Made by a program: the position numbers and the translations under genes | Shown here: in pieces, positions 24,440 through 32,426 of the stretch | Layout of the letters: each line of letters starts with the position of its first letter | Position numbering within the stretch: the first letter of the stretch is position 1 | Origin: CAIWXH01 sp964555675 | Lineage (GTDB): Bacteria; Chloroflexota; Chloroflexia; Chloroflexales; Chloroflexaceae | Assembly: GCA_964555675.1 (NCBI GenBank) | Contig: CAZKTU010000038.1 | Coordinates: forward strand, 1-36,016 | Reading direction: 5' to 3' | DNA length: 36,016 nt | Notes under the pieces: generated by a model | The model's database searches: none | Told to the model about the DNA's origin: nothing | What the model saw: the letters and a program-made list of their open reading frames with translations, nothing else

Positions 24440-25918
24440 CTACTCTCCCTCGAGCGATACGGTCGCAGTCATGTTCCAGCGCAGCCGCTCGTCCCAGCCC
24501 TGGGGCTCGACGGCGACGGTGTAGATCACATCGCCCTGGAAGGTCTTGCCGAGAGTCTCGATCCTGGTCACTACCCCCGGCAGGGTGACCTCGGGCAGGG
24601 CGTCGAAGCTGATCGTCACCGGGTCGCCCTCGCGCACCGCTACGATATCCAGCTCGGTCAGGTCGCTGGTCTCGATGCGCCAAGCGCTCATGTCGGCCAT
24701 AACAACCGCGGCCTCCTCGGCGGGCGGCTGCTCGCCGACCTCGAGGTTGAGTGCGACGACGGTGCCGGCGAAGGGCGCCGCAAGGGTGGCCTTGGCGAGG
24801 CTGATCTCGGCCTGGCGCAGGGCGGCCTGGCTGGCCCGCACTCTGGCCTCGGCGGCGGCCAGCTCGGGGGTGCGGGGTCCTGCCGTCAGTTCGCCGAGCC
24901 GGGCCTGGGCCTGGGCGACGGCGGCCTGGGCGGCCTCGAGCTCGCCGGCCCGGGCCTCGCCGCCCAGGCGGGCCAGGTTCGCCTGGGCGGCGCTCACTCT
25001 GGCGCGGGCGCCGGCGATCTGGTCGGCATCGGCGCCGCCCAGCAGCTGGTCGAGGGCGGCCTGGGCCTCGCGGACGCGCGCCTCGGCGCCTGCCAGGCCG
25101 CTCTGCTCGGCCTGGCGCGCGTTGTCGAGGCTGACCTGGGCCTGCTGGAGGGTGGTCTCGCCGTTGGCCACGGCCCGCTGGGCGGCGGCCTCGGCGTCCT
25201 TACGCGCCTGGGGCAGATCGCCGGGCAGACGCTCGAGCTCCTTGTTGTCCCAGACGATCCGGCTGTAGGCGTCCTGGGCGTCGCGCAGGGCGTTGGCCGC
25301 CTGGGCGAGGCGCAGCTCGGCGTCGGTCTTGGCGGCCGAGAGGGTGTCGCGCTGGGCCTGGAGGCTGGCCTGGGCCTGGGCGACGGCGGCGCGGGCCTGC
25401 TCGGCCTCGGCGCTCTTCGGGCCGGCCTCGAGGCGGGCCAGCAGGGCCTGAGCCTCGCGCAGTTCGTCGCGGGCGGCCTGCTGGTCTGCGCCGGTCACGC
25501 GGCCCTCGGCCTGGCGGGCCGCGGCCTGGGCCTGGGCCACCTGGGCCTCGGCGGCGGCCACAGCCTCGGGGGTGGCGCCGGCGCCGAGGAGCTCGTACTG
25601 GGCGGTGGCCTCGTCGAGGGCGGCGCGGGCCTGGTCGACCGCGGCCTCGAGGCTCGCGGCGTCGAGGCGCGCCAGAGGCGCGCCGGCGGCCACGCTGTCG
25701 CCCTCGGCCACCAGGATCTCGCTCACGGCGCCGGGCAGCTCGAAGCGCAGCTCGGCGTCGCGCGCGGGCAGCACGCGGCCGTCGGCGATAACGCGGGGGG
25801 CCTCGATGGCGGCGGGGTCGATCGTCGGCGTGGGCTCGGCCGAGCCGGGGGCGGCGCAGGCGGCCAGGAGCAGGGCGGCGCCGGCGGCGCAGAGGACATA
25901 AGGAGCGCGCAGAAGCAT
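24440..25918 (-). CDS. HlyD/MacA-type efflux adaptor lipoprotein
   Basis: 492 residues. The ATG at 25918 follows a GGAGGTG site, and the N-terminus is a lipoprotein signal with lipobox LAAC (Cys21); longer in-frame starts would bury the signal. The first beta strand region (VLPARDAELRFELPGAVSEI) and the lipoyl half motif (VAEGDSVAAGAPLARLD) are followed by about 250 residues of Ala/Gln/Glu/Arg-rich coiled coil with several heptad stretches. The second lipoyl half and barrel follow (TLAAPFAGTVVALNLEVGEQ, then SDLTELDIVAVREGDPVTIS). This is a membrane-fusion adaptor. The coiled coil is much longer than in MacA, suggesting an enlarged hairpin. In a likely monoderm-type envelope such lipoproteins sit outside the membrane and work with the FtsX-type permease. 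Confidence 0.9.
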   Translation of the reverse strand: MLLRAPYVLCAAGAALLLAACAAPGSAEPTPTIDPAAIEAPRVIADGRVLPARDAELRFELPGAVSEILVAEGDSVAAGAPLARLDAASLEAAVDQARAALDEATAQYELLGAGATPEAVAAAEAQVAQAQAAARQAEGRVTGADQQAARDELREAQALLARLEAGPKSAEAEQARAAVAQAQASLQAQRDTLSAAKTDAELRLAQAANALRDAQDAYSRIVWDNKELERLPGDLPQARKDAEAAAQRAVANGETTLQQAQVSLDNARQAEQSGLAGAEARVREAQAALDQLLGGADADQIAGARARVSAAQANLARLGGEARAGELEAAQAAVAQAQARLGELTAGPRTPELAAAEARVRASQAALRQAEISLAKATLAAPFAGTVVALNLEVGEQPPAEEAAVVMADMSAWRIETSDLTELDIVAVREGDPVTISFDALPEVTLPGVVTRIETLGKTFQGDVIYTVAVEPQGWDERLRWNMTATVSLEGE

Positions 25919-26007
25919 GGGACACCTCCGCAGTTCGGGCGGGTTGGCGGCGCCCCTGGGTCGGGCTTGCCGCCGTAGGGCAGCCGCTGGCGCGCAGCTG
26001 CCGGGCC

Positions 26008-26718
26008 TCAGGCAGCGATCGATTGGGTGGGCGTCACGGCGAACCACTCTGCCAGGGTAGGGGCGTCGATCACATGCAGCGAGCCTGGGGGCGCCCCGAG
26101 GACGCGCTCGAGTGCGTCGTTGTAGGCGGCGGCGAGACGCTCGGCCTGGGCCATGTGGTCGCGATCGGGCTCGGGGGCGAGGAGCAGCCGGGCGAAGGCT
26201 TCGCCCATGCTGATCATCAGCGCAAAGATGATCGAACCGGCCTGCTCAGGAAATGGGGTGGTCAGGACGCCCTCTTCGCAGCCCTGGATGATCACGTCGC
26301 GCAGCAGTGGGGTCATCATCTGGGTCATGTGGAGCTGCGACTTCTGCCGCACGATCGCATTGTCGTCGTGGTACCAGACCCGGAGCAGGGCGAGCAGGTA
26401 GGTCTTCTGGGCGGTCTTCCAGCGCCCCGTTACGTCGAAGAAGCGCTGCAGCTTGGCCATGGTCGGCAGCTGAGGATCGGTGAAGATCGCCGTGACAATT
26501 GGCGTGCCCTCCTGCTGTATGCGCTCGATCAGCCCCTCGAGCAGATCCTGCTTCGAGGTGAAATAGTGGTAGAACGCACCCTTCGAGATCTGTAGCTCGG
26601 TGAGCAGATCCTGGATGGTCATCTGCTCGTACCCCTTGGTATAGACGAGCCGCTGCGCGACCGCCAAGATCTCGTTGCGCTTTTCGCTGTACTCTTGTTC
26701 GTTCACCGTGCGCGGCAC
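26008..26718 (-). CDS. TetR-family transcriptional regulator
   Basis: 236 residues from GTG 26718, preceded by GGGAGG with 5 nt spacing. A TTG start at 26739 would fall inside the operator and lacks a ribosome site. The N-terminal helix-turn-helix is typical: KRNEILAVAQRLVYTKGYEQ, MTIQDLLTELQISKGAFYHY, FTSKQDLLEGLIERIQ. The C-terminal ligand domain (about 75-236) is divergent, as usual, so the inducer cannot be predicted. It heads the efflux operon, and a near-palindromic operator overlaps its promoter start region, so it most likely represses itself and the pump until a drug or lipid ligand binds. Confidence 0.93.
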   Translation of the reverse strand: MPRTVNEQEYSEKRNEILAVAQRLVYTKGYEQMTIQDLLTELQISKGAFYHYFTSKQDLLEGLIERIQQEGTPIVTAIFTDPQLPTMAKLQRFFDVTGRWKTAQKTYLLALLRVWYHDDNAIVRQKSQLHMTQMMTPLLRDVIIQGCEEGVLTTPFPEQAGSIIFALMISMGEAFARLLLAPEPDRDHMAQAERLAAAYNDALERVLGAPPGSLHVIDAPTLAEWFAVTPTQSIAA

Positions 26719-26737
26719 AACGTCCTCCCGAAATAAC

Positions 26738-26754
26738 AAACCAACCGTCGGTTT
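26738..26754. promoter_or_regulatory. Putative TetR operator
   Basis: AAACCAACCGTCGGTTT is a 17-bp imperfect palindrome directly downstream of the -10 and covering the expected transcription start. Pairs are broken only at positions 6/12 and the centre. This is the classic position for a TetR autorepressor site. Confidence 0.65.
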
Positions 26755-26782
26755 ATTATAGATCCAGACGGGTCGCTGTCAA
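26755..26782 (-). promoter_or_regulatory. Consensus sigma-70 promoter of the TetR/efflux operon
   Basis: On the minus strand, TTGACA (26782-26777) and TATAAT (26760-26755) are both perfect, separated by 16 bp. It is the only promoter in the window with both hexamers at consensus, consistent with a strong promoter held down by a repressor. Confidence 0.85.
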
Positions 26783-27015
26783 GGCCAGAGTCGACAACCG
26801 CTTCATGGGGCGACGGAGACGCGCTCGCAGGCGGGGAAAGGAATATCAACGAGGTCTTAACGCATCTTATCACCGCTGCGACCTGTGGGGGGTACGATAC
26901 CCCGTAGACCTGGTAACGAGCAGACGAGTCACAGACAGGCGGGTGATTGGGCGTAGCGTCAAGCCCATCCCGGCTTTACGGCAGCGCCACACCCTCCCCA
27001 GAAAGGAGCGAGACC
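26783..27015. other. Leader region between the efflux promoter and the CBS gene
   Basis: No gene is visible. TCGCAG (26825-26830) pairs with CTGCGA (26876-26881), extended by CGG/CCG across a one-base bulge. A second hairpin GGGGTA-CGA-TACCCC lies at 26889-26903. No known RNA family is recognised. Confidence 0.4.
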
Positions 27016-27420
27016 ATGATGGTCCGCGATCGGATGAGTGCGCACCCGGTGACGATCGAGCCCGAGTCGAGCGCCCTATCGGCACTTGGGATCATGCAGT
27101 ACCACCACCTGCGCCACCTCCCTGTCGTCGACGCGGGCGGGCGGGTGGTCGGCATCCTCGCCGAGCGCGACCTGCTCCTGGCAGCCTCGCGCCATCTGCA
27201 CGCCGGCATGGAAGTCACCGAGGTGATGGCCCGCGACGTGATCACGGTCAACCCCGAGACGCCCCTCGGCGAGGCCGCCGGCCTGATGGCCGCCCATCAC
27301 TTCGGCAGCTTGCCGGTGGTCGACGCCGAGCGCAACATTGTCGGCATCCTCACCGAGAGCGACATCTTCCGCGCCTTCGCCGAGCTGCTCGCCGAGACCA
27401 GGGCTGTGGGCAAGGGCTAG
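27016..27420 (+). CDS. Tandem CBS-domain protein
   Basis: 134 residues from ATG 27016, with AAAGGAG at 27002-27008; a longer start at 26947 has no ribosome site. The protein is just two CBS units: DRMSAHPVTIEPESSALSAL to LPVVDAGGRVVGILAERDLL, and VMARDVITVNPETPLGEA to LPVVDAERNIVGILTESDIF. CBS pairs bind adenosine nucleotides and sense energy state; stand-alone pairs often act on partner proteins. The partner is unknown. The 297-nt space upstream, shared with the divergent TetR gene, contains two possible hairpins. A terminator follows at 27440. Confidence 0.92.
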   Translation: MMVRDRMSAHPVTIEPESSALSALGIMQYHHLRHLPVVDAGGRVVGILAERDLLLAASRHLHAGMEVTEVMARDVITVNPETPLGEAAGLMAAHHFGSLPVVDAERNIVGILTESDIFRAFAELLAETRAVGKG

Positions 27421-27439
27421 CTCACTCGCGCGGGCAAAA

Positions 27440-27464
27440 GGGGGCGCAGCTCGGCTGCGCTCCC
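27440..27464 (+). terminator. Hairpin terminator after the CBS gene
   Basis: An 11-bp stem (27440-27450 with 27454-27464, one G-T pair) with loop TCG, containing GCGCAGC/GCTGCGC. It is followed by TTGCTGT, so the T-run is weak. Confidence 0.6.
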
Positions 27465-27519
27465 TTGCTGTGTTCGCGCCATCGTTGTATCGGGCCGCTT
27501 CGTAGGCCCGCGACGGGCG

Positions 27520-27528
27520 TGCTATAAT
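27520..27528 (+). promoter_or_regulatory. Extended -10 promoter of ruvB
   Basis: TGCTATAAT is a perfect extended -10, 33 nt ahead of the ruvB ATG. No -35 is clear. Confidence 0.7.
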
Positions 27529-27561
27529 GCCCTGAGATCGGCACACCTGTGCGGGGGGACG

Positions 27562-28617
27562 ATGGACGACGAGGACCGGCTGCTCAGCCCCAACCCCGAC
27601 GGCGAAGACAACCAGGTCGAGAAGAGTCTGCGGCCGAGGAGCCTCGCCGAGTTCATCGGTCAGGAGAAAGTCGTCGAGCAGCTGCGTATCGCGATCACGG
27701 CCGCCAAGGCCCGCGGCGAACCTCTCGACCACACCCTCTTCTACGGGCCGCCCGGCCTGGGCAAGACCTCACTCTCGAATGTGATCGCCAACGAGATGGG
27801 CGTGAAGATCAAGGTCACCAGCGGCCCGGCGATCGAGCGCACGGGCGACCTGGCGGCCCTGCTCACGAACCTGCAGAAGAACGACATTCTCTTCATCGAC
27901 GAGGTCCACCGCCTCAACCGCGCAGTCGAAGAGGTGCTCTACCCGGCGATGGAGGACTACGCCCTCGACCTGATCGTCGGCAAAGGCCCCAGCGCCCGCA
28001 ACCTGCGCCTGAAGCTGCCGCGTTTCACCACGATCGGCGCGACCACCCGCCTCGCCCTGCTGACCTCGCCGCTGCGCGACCGTTTCGTAGCGCCGCACCG
28101 GCTCGAGTTCTACTCGGACGAGGCCATGCGCGAGATCGTGACCCGCTCGGCGCGCATCCTGGGCATGCCGATCAGCGACGAGGCCGCCCGCGAGATCGGC
28201 CGGCGCGCCCGCGGCACGCCGCGTATCGCCAACCGGCTGCTGCGGCGTGTGCGCGACTATGCCCAGGTGGTGGGCGACGGCCATATCGACCTCGAGATCG
28301 CCAGAGTCTCGCTCGCCCAGCTCGAGGTCGACGACCTCGGCCTCGACGAGAACGACCGCCGCCTGCTGCGCGCGATCATCGAGCTGTTCGCCGGCGGCCC
28401 GGTCGGCCTCTCGACCCTGGCCGCGGCCCTCGCCGAGGAGGTCGACGCGATCGAGGACGTCTACGAGCCCTTCCTCCTGCAGCTCGGCTTCCTCCAGCGC
28501 ACCCCCCGCGGGCGCATCGCCACCCGTCGCGCCTACGAGCACCTGGGCCTCCCCTACACCGAGCGCAACCAGCCCCCGCCCGACGAGGGCGGGCCGCTGC
28601 AGGGGCGGCTGTTCTAG
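27562..28617 (+). CDS. ruvB: Holliday junction branch migration helicase RuvB
   Basis: 351 residues, normal length. RuvB forms hexameric motors that drive branch migration of Holliday junctions together with RuvA. Visible elements are SLRPRSLAEFIGQEKVVEQL (family opening), Walker A GPPGLGKTSLSN, Walker B ILFIDEVHRLN, the RuvB-specific KGPSARNLRLKLPRFTTIGA, sensor 1 ATTRLALLTSPLRDRF, the arginine-finger/sensor-2 region ARGTPRIANRLLRRVRDYAQ, and the winged-helix C-terminus ending FLQRTPRGRIATRRAYEHLG. RuvA and RuvC genes are not adjacent. It has its own extended -10 promoter and ends in a hairpin shared with the convergent FtsH-like gene. Confidence 0.98.
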   Translation: MDDEDRLLSPNPDGEDNQVEKSLRPRSLAEFIGQEKVVEQLRIAITAAKARGEPLDHTLFYGPPGLGKTSLSNVIANEMGVKIKVTSGPAIERTGDLAALLTNLQKNDILFIDEVHRLNRAVEEVLYPAMEDYALDLIVGKGPSARNLRLKLPRFTTIGATTRLALLTSPLRDRFVAPHRLEFYSDEAMREIVTRSARILGMPISDEAAREIGRRARGTPRIANRLLRRVRDYAQVVGDGHIDLEIARVSLAQLEVDDLGLDENDRRLLRAIIELFAGGPVGLSTLAAALAEEVDAIEDVYEPFLLQLGFLQRTPRGRIATRRAYEHLGLPYTERNQPPPDEGGPLQGRLF

Positions 28618-28629
28618 CTGCGGGAATGA

Positions 28630-28661
28630 CAAAGGACGGAGGCCGAAGCCTCCGTCCTTTG
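28630..28661. terminator. Bidirectional terminator between ruvB and the FtsH-like gene
   Basis: A perfect 14-bp stem (CAAAGGACGGAGGC at 28630-28643 with 28648-28661) and loop CGAA. AAA/TTT near the base of the stem serves both directions. It sits 12 nt after the ruvB stop. Confidence 0.8.
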
Positions 28662-28667
28662 CCCCCG

Positions 28668-28704
28668 CCGCGGGCAGCGGCGAAGAGCGTAACTCGGTTA
28701 CGAA
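28668..28704 (-). repeat. Dispersed 37-bp element, copy A (after the FtsH-like gene)
   Basis: 34 of 37 bases match the element at 33121-33157. It contains the hairpin GTAAC-TCG-GTTAC (28689-28701). It begins 5 nt after the stop codon of the minus-strand FtsH-like gene. Confidence 0.8.
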
Positions 28705-28709
28705 CCGCC

Positions 28710-30662
28710 TTAAGCCTCGTCCCGCTTCTCCTGGGCATCGATGATGATCGTGCCGGGGGCGGGGGGCAGGGCGGCCGGGCGGGGTGTCTCGCGGCGGCGG
28801 CGCACCAGGGCGGTGCCGGAGGCCGAGCGCGAGGCGTTGGCGAAGCCGAAGGCGGCCTTCTCCTTGGTGGCGCTGACCGGGGTGAAGGGGTGCTCGGCCT
28901 CGATGCGGTCGAGGATCTCCTTCACGTCGATGTCGGTCAGCTCGTTGCGCAGGATGAGCGCCTCGGCGATAGCGATCACCGCCTCGCGGTTCTGCTCCTG
29001 CAGCTGCTTGACCTGGCGGTACTGCTCCTGGAGGATGGCCTCGATGCGCGGCTTGATGTCGCCGGCGCTCAGGCCCTGCATGCCGAAGGTGAGGTACGAG
29101 AAGAAGCTCTCGTCCATACCGTAGGCGCCGACCATCATCGCGGCCAGGCCCGTAGCGCTCTGCAGGTCACCGGTGACGCCGCTCATCTGGATGCCCAGGA
29201 AGAGCTCTTCGGCGGCGCGGCTGCCCAGGCTGATCTTGATCCGGTCGAGCAGCTCGTCCTTGGTGCGGGTGTGGATCTCTTCCTCGGGCTTCCAGGCGGC
29301 GAAGCCGAGGGCGTTGCCGTGGCGCACGATCGTGACCTTGGTCAGACGCTCTTTCTTGAGCAGCTTGACCATCACATAGGCGTGGCCGGCCTCGTGGTAG
29401 GCGATGCGGCGGCGCTCCTCGTAGGACATGCTGCGGATGGGCTGGCGCAGGCCCCACTCGTGGGTCTCGCGGGCGCGCGTGAAGTCCCAGTAGTTGATCG
29501 CCTGGCGGCCGTCGAAGTGGGCGTGGATGGTCGCCTCGTTGATGCAGTACTTGATCGCGACGGGGGTGTAGCCAATCGTGTCCGAGACCATGCGGTCGAT
29601 CGGCATCGGCTCGGTCTTGACCTTGCTGAGGTAGTACTCGATCACCTCGCGGCGGCCATCGCCATCGGGGGCCTCGACGGCGATCTTGCGGTCGAAGCGG
29701 CCGGGGCGCAGCAGGGCGGCGTCGAGGCTCTCGGCGAGGTTGGTGGCGCCCATGGTCAGCACGGGGGGCATATCGGGCTTGCCCTTGCGCAGGCGCAGGG
29801 TGCGCATCATCTTGCCGAACCAGCCGTCCTGGGGGGGCGGGTCCATCTGCAGCAGCAGCTCGTTGAGGATGCCGCTGCCGGCACCCATGCCGCCCATACC
29901 CATCATCACCTTATGCAGCCCGCCGCTGGCGTTAGCGCCCTCCATGCCGGCGGCGCCGGTGCCCATCAGGCTGCTCGAGCGGGCCCCGCCGATGGCGTCG
30001 ATCTCGTCGATGAAGATGATGCAGGCACCGTACTCCTTGGCGAAGCGGCGAGCCTTGCGGTACAGGTTCATCACCTTGATGTTGCCCATACCCATCCAGG
30101 CCGACTGCAGCGAGGGGGCGCTCAGGTAGCCGAAGGGCACGCCGGCCTCGGTCGAGATCGCCTGGGCCAGGTAGCTCTTGCCGGTGCCGGGGGGGCCGAT
30201 CAGCAGGATGCCGCGGGTCACCTCGCCGCCCATCTTCTTGAACTCTTTGGCGCCCCTGAGCAGGGTCACCACCCGGCTGGCCGCCTCGAGCACCTCGGGG
30301 TTGCCGCGGTAGTCCTTGAAGCTGATGCCCGTCTCGCCCGGGCGCACCCAGTAGATGCGCGTGCGGGCCATGAAGAAGTACATCAGGAAGAACTGGAAGC
30401 CGATGAAGAAGAAGAGATAGGCCGCGACCGGGATGAACTGCAGGATCATCGGGCCCAGCTCGCCCGCGAAGATCACTTCGAAGACCGGCGGCAGCAGGTT
30501 GAGCGCCAACCAGATCACGATGCCGATGATGATCAGCGTCCTGATCAGGCGCACAAGCTTCCAGTTCCAGCGATGAAAGAAGGAGTCGATCTTCTTATCG
30601 AGCTCGCGGTCGAGATCGTCGCGGTGCTGGCCGTCGTTGGGGCGGTAGGGCTCAATTGCCAT
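28710..30662 (-). CDS. Divergent FtsH-like membrane AAA+ metalloprotease
   Basis: 650 residues from ATG 30662 (GGAG 7 nt upstream). Two N-terminal helices (about 39-57 and 72-98) are separated by only ~15 residues, so the periplasmic domain of classical FtsH is missing. The AAA module has Walker A GPPGTGKS (156-163), Walker B IIFIDEID (215-222) and the second region of homology LLRPGRFDRK (318-326). Between Walker B and sensor 1 (ATN, 306-308) there is a Gly/Met-rich insertion of roughly 35-40 extra residues (MMGMGGMGAGSG). The protease domain has the zinc motif HEAGH (423-427) and the likely third ligand Asp in SGVTGDLQSATGLA. ATPase and protease sites look intact. It probably degrades membrane proteins; the substrate is unknown. 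Confidence 0.88.
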   Translation of the reverse strand: MAIEPYRPNDGQHRDDLDRELDKKIDSFFHRWNWKLVRLIRTLIIIGIVIWLALNLLPPVFEVIFAGELGPMILQFIPVAAYLFFFIGFQFFLMYFFMARTRIYWVRPGETGISFKDYRGNPEVLEAASRVVTLLRGAKEFKKMGGEVTRGILLIGPPGTGKSYLAQAISTEAGVPFGYLSAPSLQSAWMGMGNIKVMNLYRKARRFAKEYGACIIFIDEIDAIGGARSSSLMGTGAAGMEGANASGGLHKVMMGMGGMGAGSGILNELLLQMDPPPQDGWFGKMMRTLRLRKGKPDMPPVLTMGATNLAESLDAALLRPGRFDRKIAVEAPDGDGRREVIEYYLSKVKTEPMPIDRMVSDTIGYTPVAIKYCINEATIHAHFDGRQAINYWDFTRARETHEWGLRQPIRSMSYEERRRIAYHEAGHAYVMVKLLKKERLTKVTIVRHGNALGFAAWKPEEEIHTRTKDELLDRIKISLGSRAAEELFLGIQMSGVTGDLQSATGLAAMMVGAYGMDESFFSYLTFGMQGLSAGDIKPRIEAILQEQYRQVKQLQEQNREAVIAIAEALILRNELTDIDVKEILDRIEAEHPFTPVSATKEKAAFGFANASRSASGTALVRRRRETPRPAALPPAPGTIIIDAQEKRDEA

Positions 30663-30727
30663 GCGAGTACTCCAGTTCAAGCTTCGGTCTTCGCTACTTC
30701 GACGCTGGCTGCAACGTGCTCAGCCGA

Positions 30728-31390
30728 CTACTCTACACTCACGATCTTCCCGTCGCTGCCGACGGTGAAGACGAACGAGATCGTCCCCTCTTGCTGGGGC
30801 GAGGCAATATCGACGACGTAGAAGTACATGCTTCGGCGGTTCTCGAGCTCGACCCCGCCGATATACTTGAAGCCGCTGTAGCGCTGGCCGGCCAGGCGCT
30901 CATTCTCGACCCGCTCGGCCAGGGTGTCGCGGGTGATGTCGCGGCCCTCGAGACTCTCGCGCAGCTCGGGGCTGAACGACTCCCACATCAGGTCGGCGTC
31001 GAAGGTCTGCTGGCCGCGCAGAAAATCCTCGACCGCGGGGGAAGGCGATAGGGCCGAGACCCGGGGATCCGTCGGCGCGGCGGAGTTGGCCACGATGCGC
31101 GGCACCACCAGCAGCAGGCTCAGCAGGCCGATCACCCCAACCAGGAAGCCCGTCAGCAAGAGCCACCCGAGCCGGGGCACGATCAACCGCCAGCCCTGCT
31201 CGCCGGCCCAGATCGCCCGCGCGGCCAGGAGCCGAAGCACCCTGCCGCCCACGTCGAGGCTCGAGGGCGCCGGCTGCGCCGCGGCAGGGGGCGGCGACGC
31301 CTGCTCGCGCCCAGGCGTAGCCTGCTGATAGGCCTGCTGGGGCTGTGGCGCCGTCTGGGCGGACTGCTGCTCGCGAGGCTCTTCCACCAT
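30728..31390 (-). CDS. Single-pass membrane protein of unknown function
   Basis: 220 residues from the ATG at 31390; an upstream in-frame ATG at 31453 would add a short Cys-bearing stretch (CITCNDCEKAAL) and cannot be excluded. The N-terminal ~60 residues are Gln/Pro/Ala-rich and disordered. A basic amphipathic segment (AGEQGWRLIVPRL) leads into one strong helix (LLLTGFLVGVIGLLSLLLVV, about 102-121). The C-terminal ~100 residues form a small domain (SPAVEDFLRGQQTFDADLMW then SFSPELRESL and GTISFVFTVGSDGKIVSVE) that resembles an NTF2-like/SnoaL-type fold in its pattern; this is a guess. It ends 65 nt before the FtsH-like start on the same strand, so the two may be expressed together. Confidence 0.7.
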   Translation of the reverse strand: MVEEPREQQSAQTAPQPQQAYQQATPGREQASPPPAAAQPAPSSLDVGGRVLRLLAARAIWAGEQGWRLIVPRLGWLLLTGFLVGVIGLLSLLLVVPRIVANSAAPTDPRVSALSPSPAVEDFLRGQQTFDADLMWESFSPELRESLEGRDITRDTLAERVENERLAGQRYSGFKYIGGVELENRRSMYFYVVDIASPQQEGTISFVFTVGSDGKIVSVE

Positions 31391-31564
31391 GAGTGCCGCT
31401 TTCTCACAGTCATTGCAGGTGATGCAGAGGCGCGCCCGGCGGCTTATGGCCATGCCAGGCTAGAGTGATGCACCTGTGCACTTACGCTAAACTGTTGGAG
31501 ATTAGGTGCGCGCGGCGTTGCCGCTACGTCTGTGGTATCCCACCCTGCGGGGGCGTGTTTACTG

Positions 31565-31578
31565 TGAAGTATACTTCA
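31565..31578. promoter_or_regulatory. Perfect 14-bp palindrome overlapping a -10 box
   Basis: TGAAGTATACTTCA is its own reverse complement and contains TATACT (31570-31575), a good -10 for the gene starting at 31616. A regulator bound here would block the promoter. Confidence 0.55.
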
Positions 31579-31615
31579 TGTGCCGAGAAAGAATCAAGAA
31601 AACGATGATGAGAGG

Positions 31616-32425
31616 ATGATTAGTCCAACCCTCGACAAGCTTCGCCCGCGGCTCGATCTGCTCGCGGCCGCCATTCTGCTGCTCTACGCGCTCCTGGCCT
31701 GGAGCGCCGAGGGCGGCCAGGGCGGCGCCGCCCTCGACCCTGTGCTGGCCGACGCCCGCGCCCGCGGCACGCTGAGGGTGGCCGTCGACGTGGGCTTCCG
31801 CCCTTTCGCCGACCAGGTCGACGGCCGGCTCGTGGGCTACGATATCGCTCTGGCCGAGGCCGTGGCGGCCAAGCTCGGCCTGCGGGCCGAGTTCGTGCCG
31901 ACCGGCTTCGACGCGCTCTATGATAGTCTGACCAGCGGGCGGGCCGACCTGATCGCCTCGGCCCTGCCCTACGCGCCCGACCAGGGCTTCAGGGCCCGCT
32001 TCTCGCGCCTCTACTTCGACGCCGGCCAGGTGCTCGTGGTGCCCGAGGCCTCCTCGATCGCCGGCCCCGCCGATCTGCGGGGGCGCAGCGTCGGCGTGGC
32101 CCTCGGCAGCGACGCCGATGCCCTGGCGCGGCGCATGGCCGCCGATGGGGGGCTTGAACTCCGCTCGGGCTACGACGAGCCCGCCCAGGCCCTGGCCGAC
32201 CTGCGGGCGGGTCGCCTCGACGCGGTGATCACCGACAGTGTGGCCGCCCTCACGGCGGCCCAGGCCTCGCCCGGGCTGCGCATCGCCGCCGCCCTCACCG
32301 CCGAGCCGATCGCCCTGGCCATGCCCCGGGCGGCCTTTCAGCTCGAAGCCGAGGTCAACCGGGCCCTCGACGAGCTGCGGGCCGAGGGCTTCTTCGACGA
32401 TCTGAGCCGGGCCTGGTTGCGCTAA
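31616..32425 (+). CDS. Orphan extracellular solute-binding protein, amino-acid ABC type (SBP family 3)
   Basis: 269 residues from ATG 31616; an upstream in-frame GTG at 31580 would lie at the predicted transcription start. An N-terminal hydrophobic helix (LLAAAILLLYALLAWSAE, no Cys lipobox) acts as a signal or anchor. The mature domain has the family 3 pattern: GTLRVAVDVGFRPF, LVGYDIALAEAVAAKLGLRA, FDALYDSLTSGRADLIASAL, DLRGRSVGVALGS, ALADLRAGRLDAVITDS and a final helix ALDELRAEGFFDDLSRAW. The cleft Arg/Asp residues of amino-acid binders (FSRLYFDAGQVLVV; ITDS) are recognisable, so a polar amino acid or similar ligand is likely. No permease or ATPase is adjacent, so it is an orphan component or a sensor. 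Confidence 0.85.
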   Translation: MISPTLDKLRPRLDLLAAAILLLYALLAWSAEGGQGGAALDPVLADARARGTLRVAVDVGFRPFADQVDGRLVGYDIALAEAVAAKLGLRAEFVPTGFDALYDSLTSGRADLIASALPYAPDQGFRARFSRLYFDAGQVLVVPEASSIAGPADLRGRSVGVALGSDADALARRMAADGGLELRSGYDEPAQALADLRAGRLDAVITDSVAALTAAQASPGLRIAAALTAEPIALAMPRAAFQLEAEVNRALDELRAEGFFDDLSRAWLR

Positions 32426-32426
32426 C

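Noticed and set aside
26737..26739. TTG 26739 as the start of the TetR gene
   Set aside because: It falls in the operator at the expected transcription start. GTG 26718 has GGGAGG at the right distance.
27549..30821. 1090-codon open frame on the plus strand across ruvB and the FtsH-like gene
   Set aside because: It runs through ruvB in another frame, then antisense to an intact AAA protease and across a strong terminator. It shows no domain.
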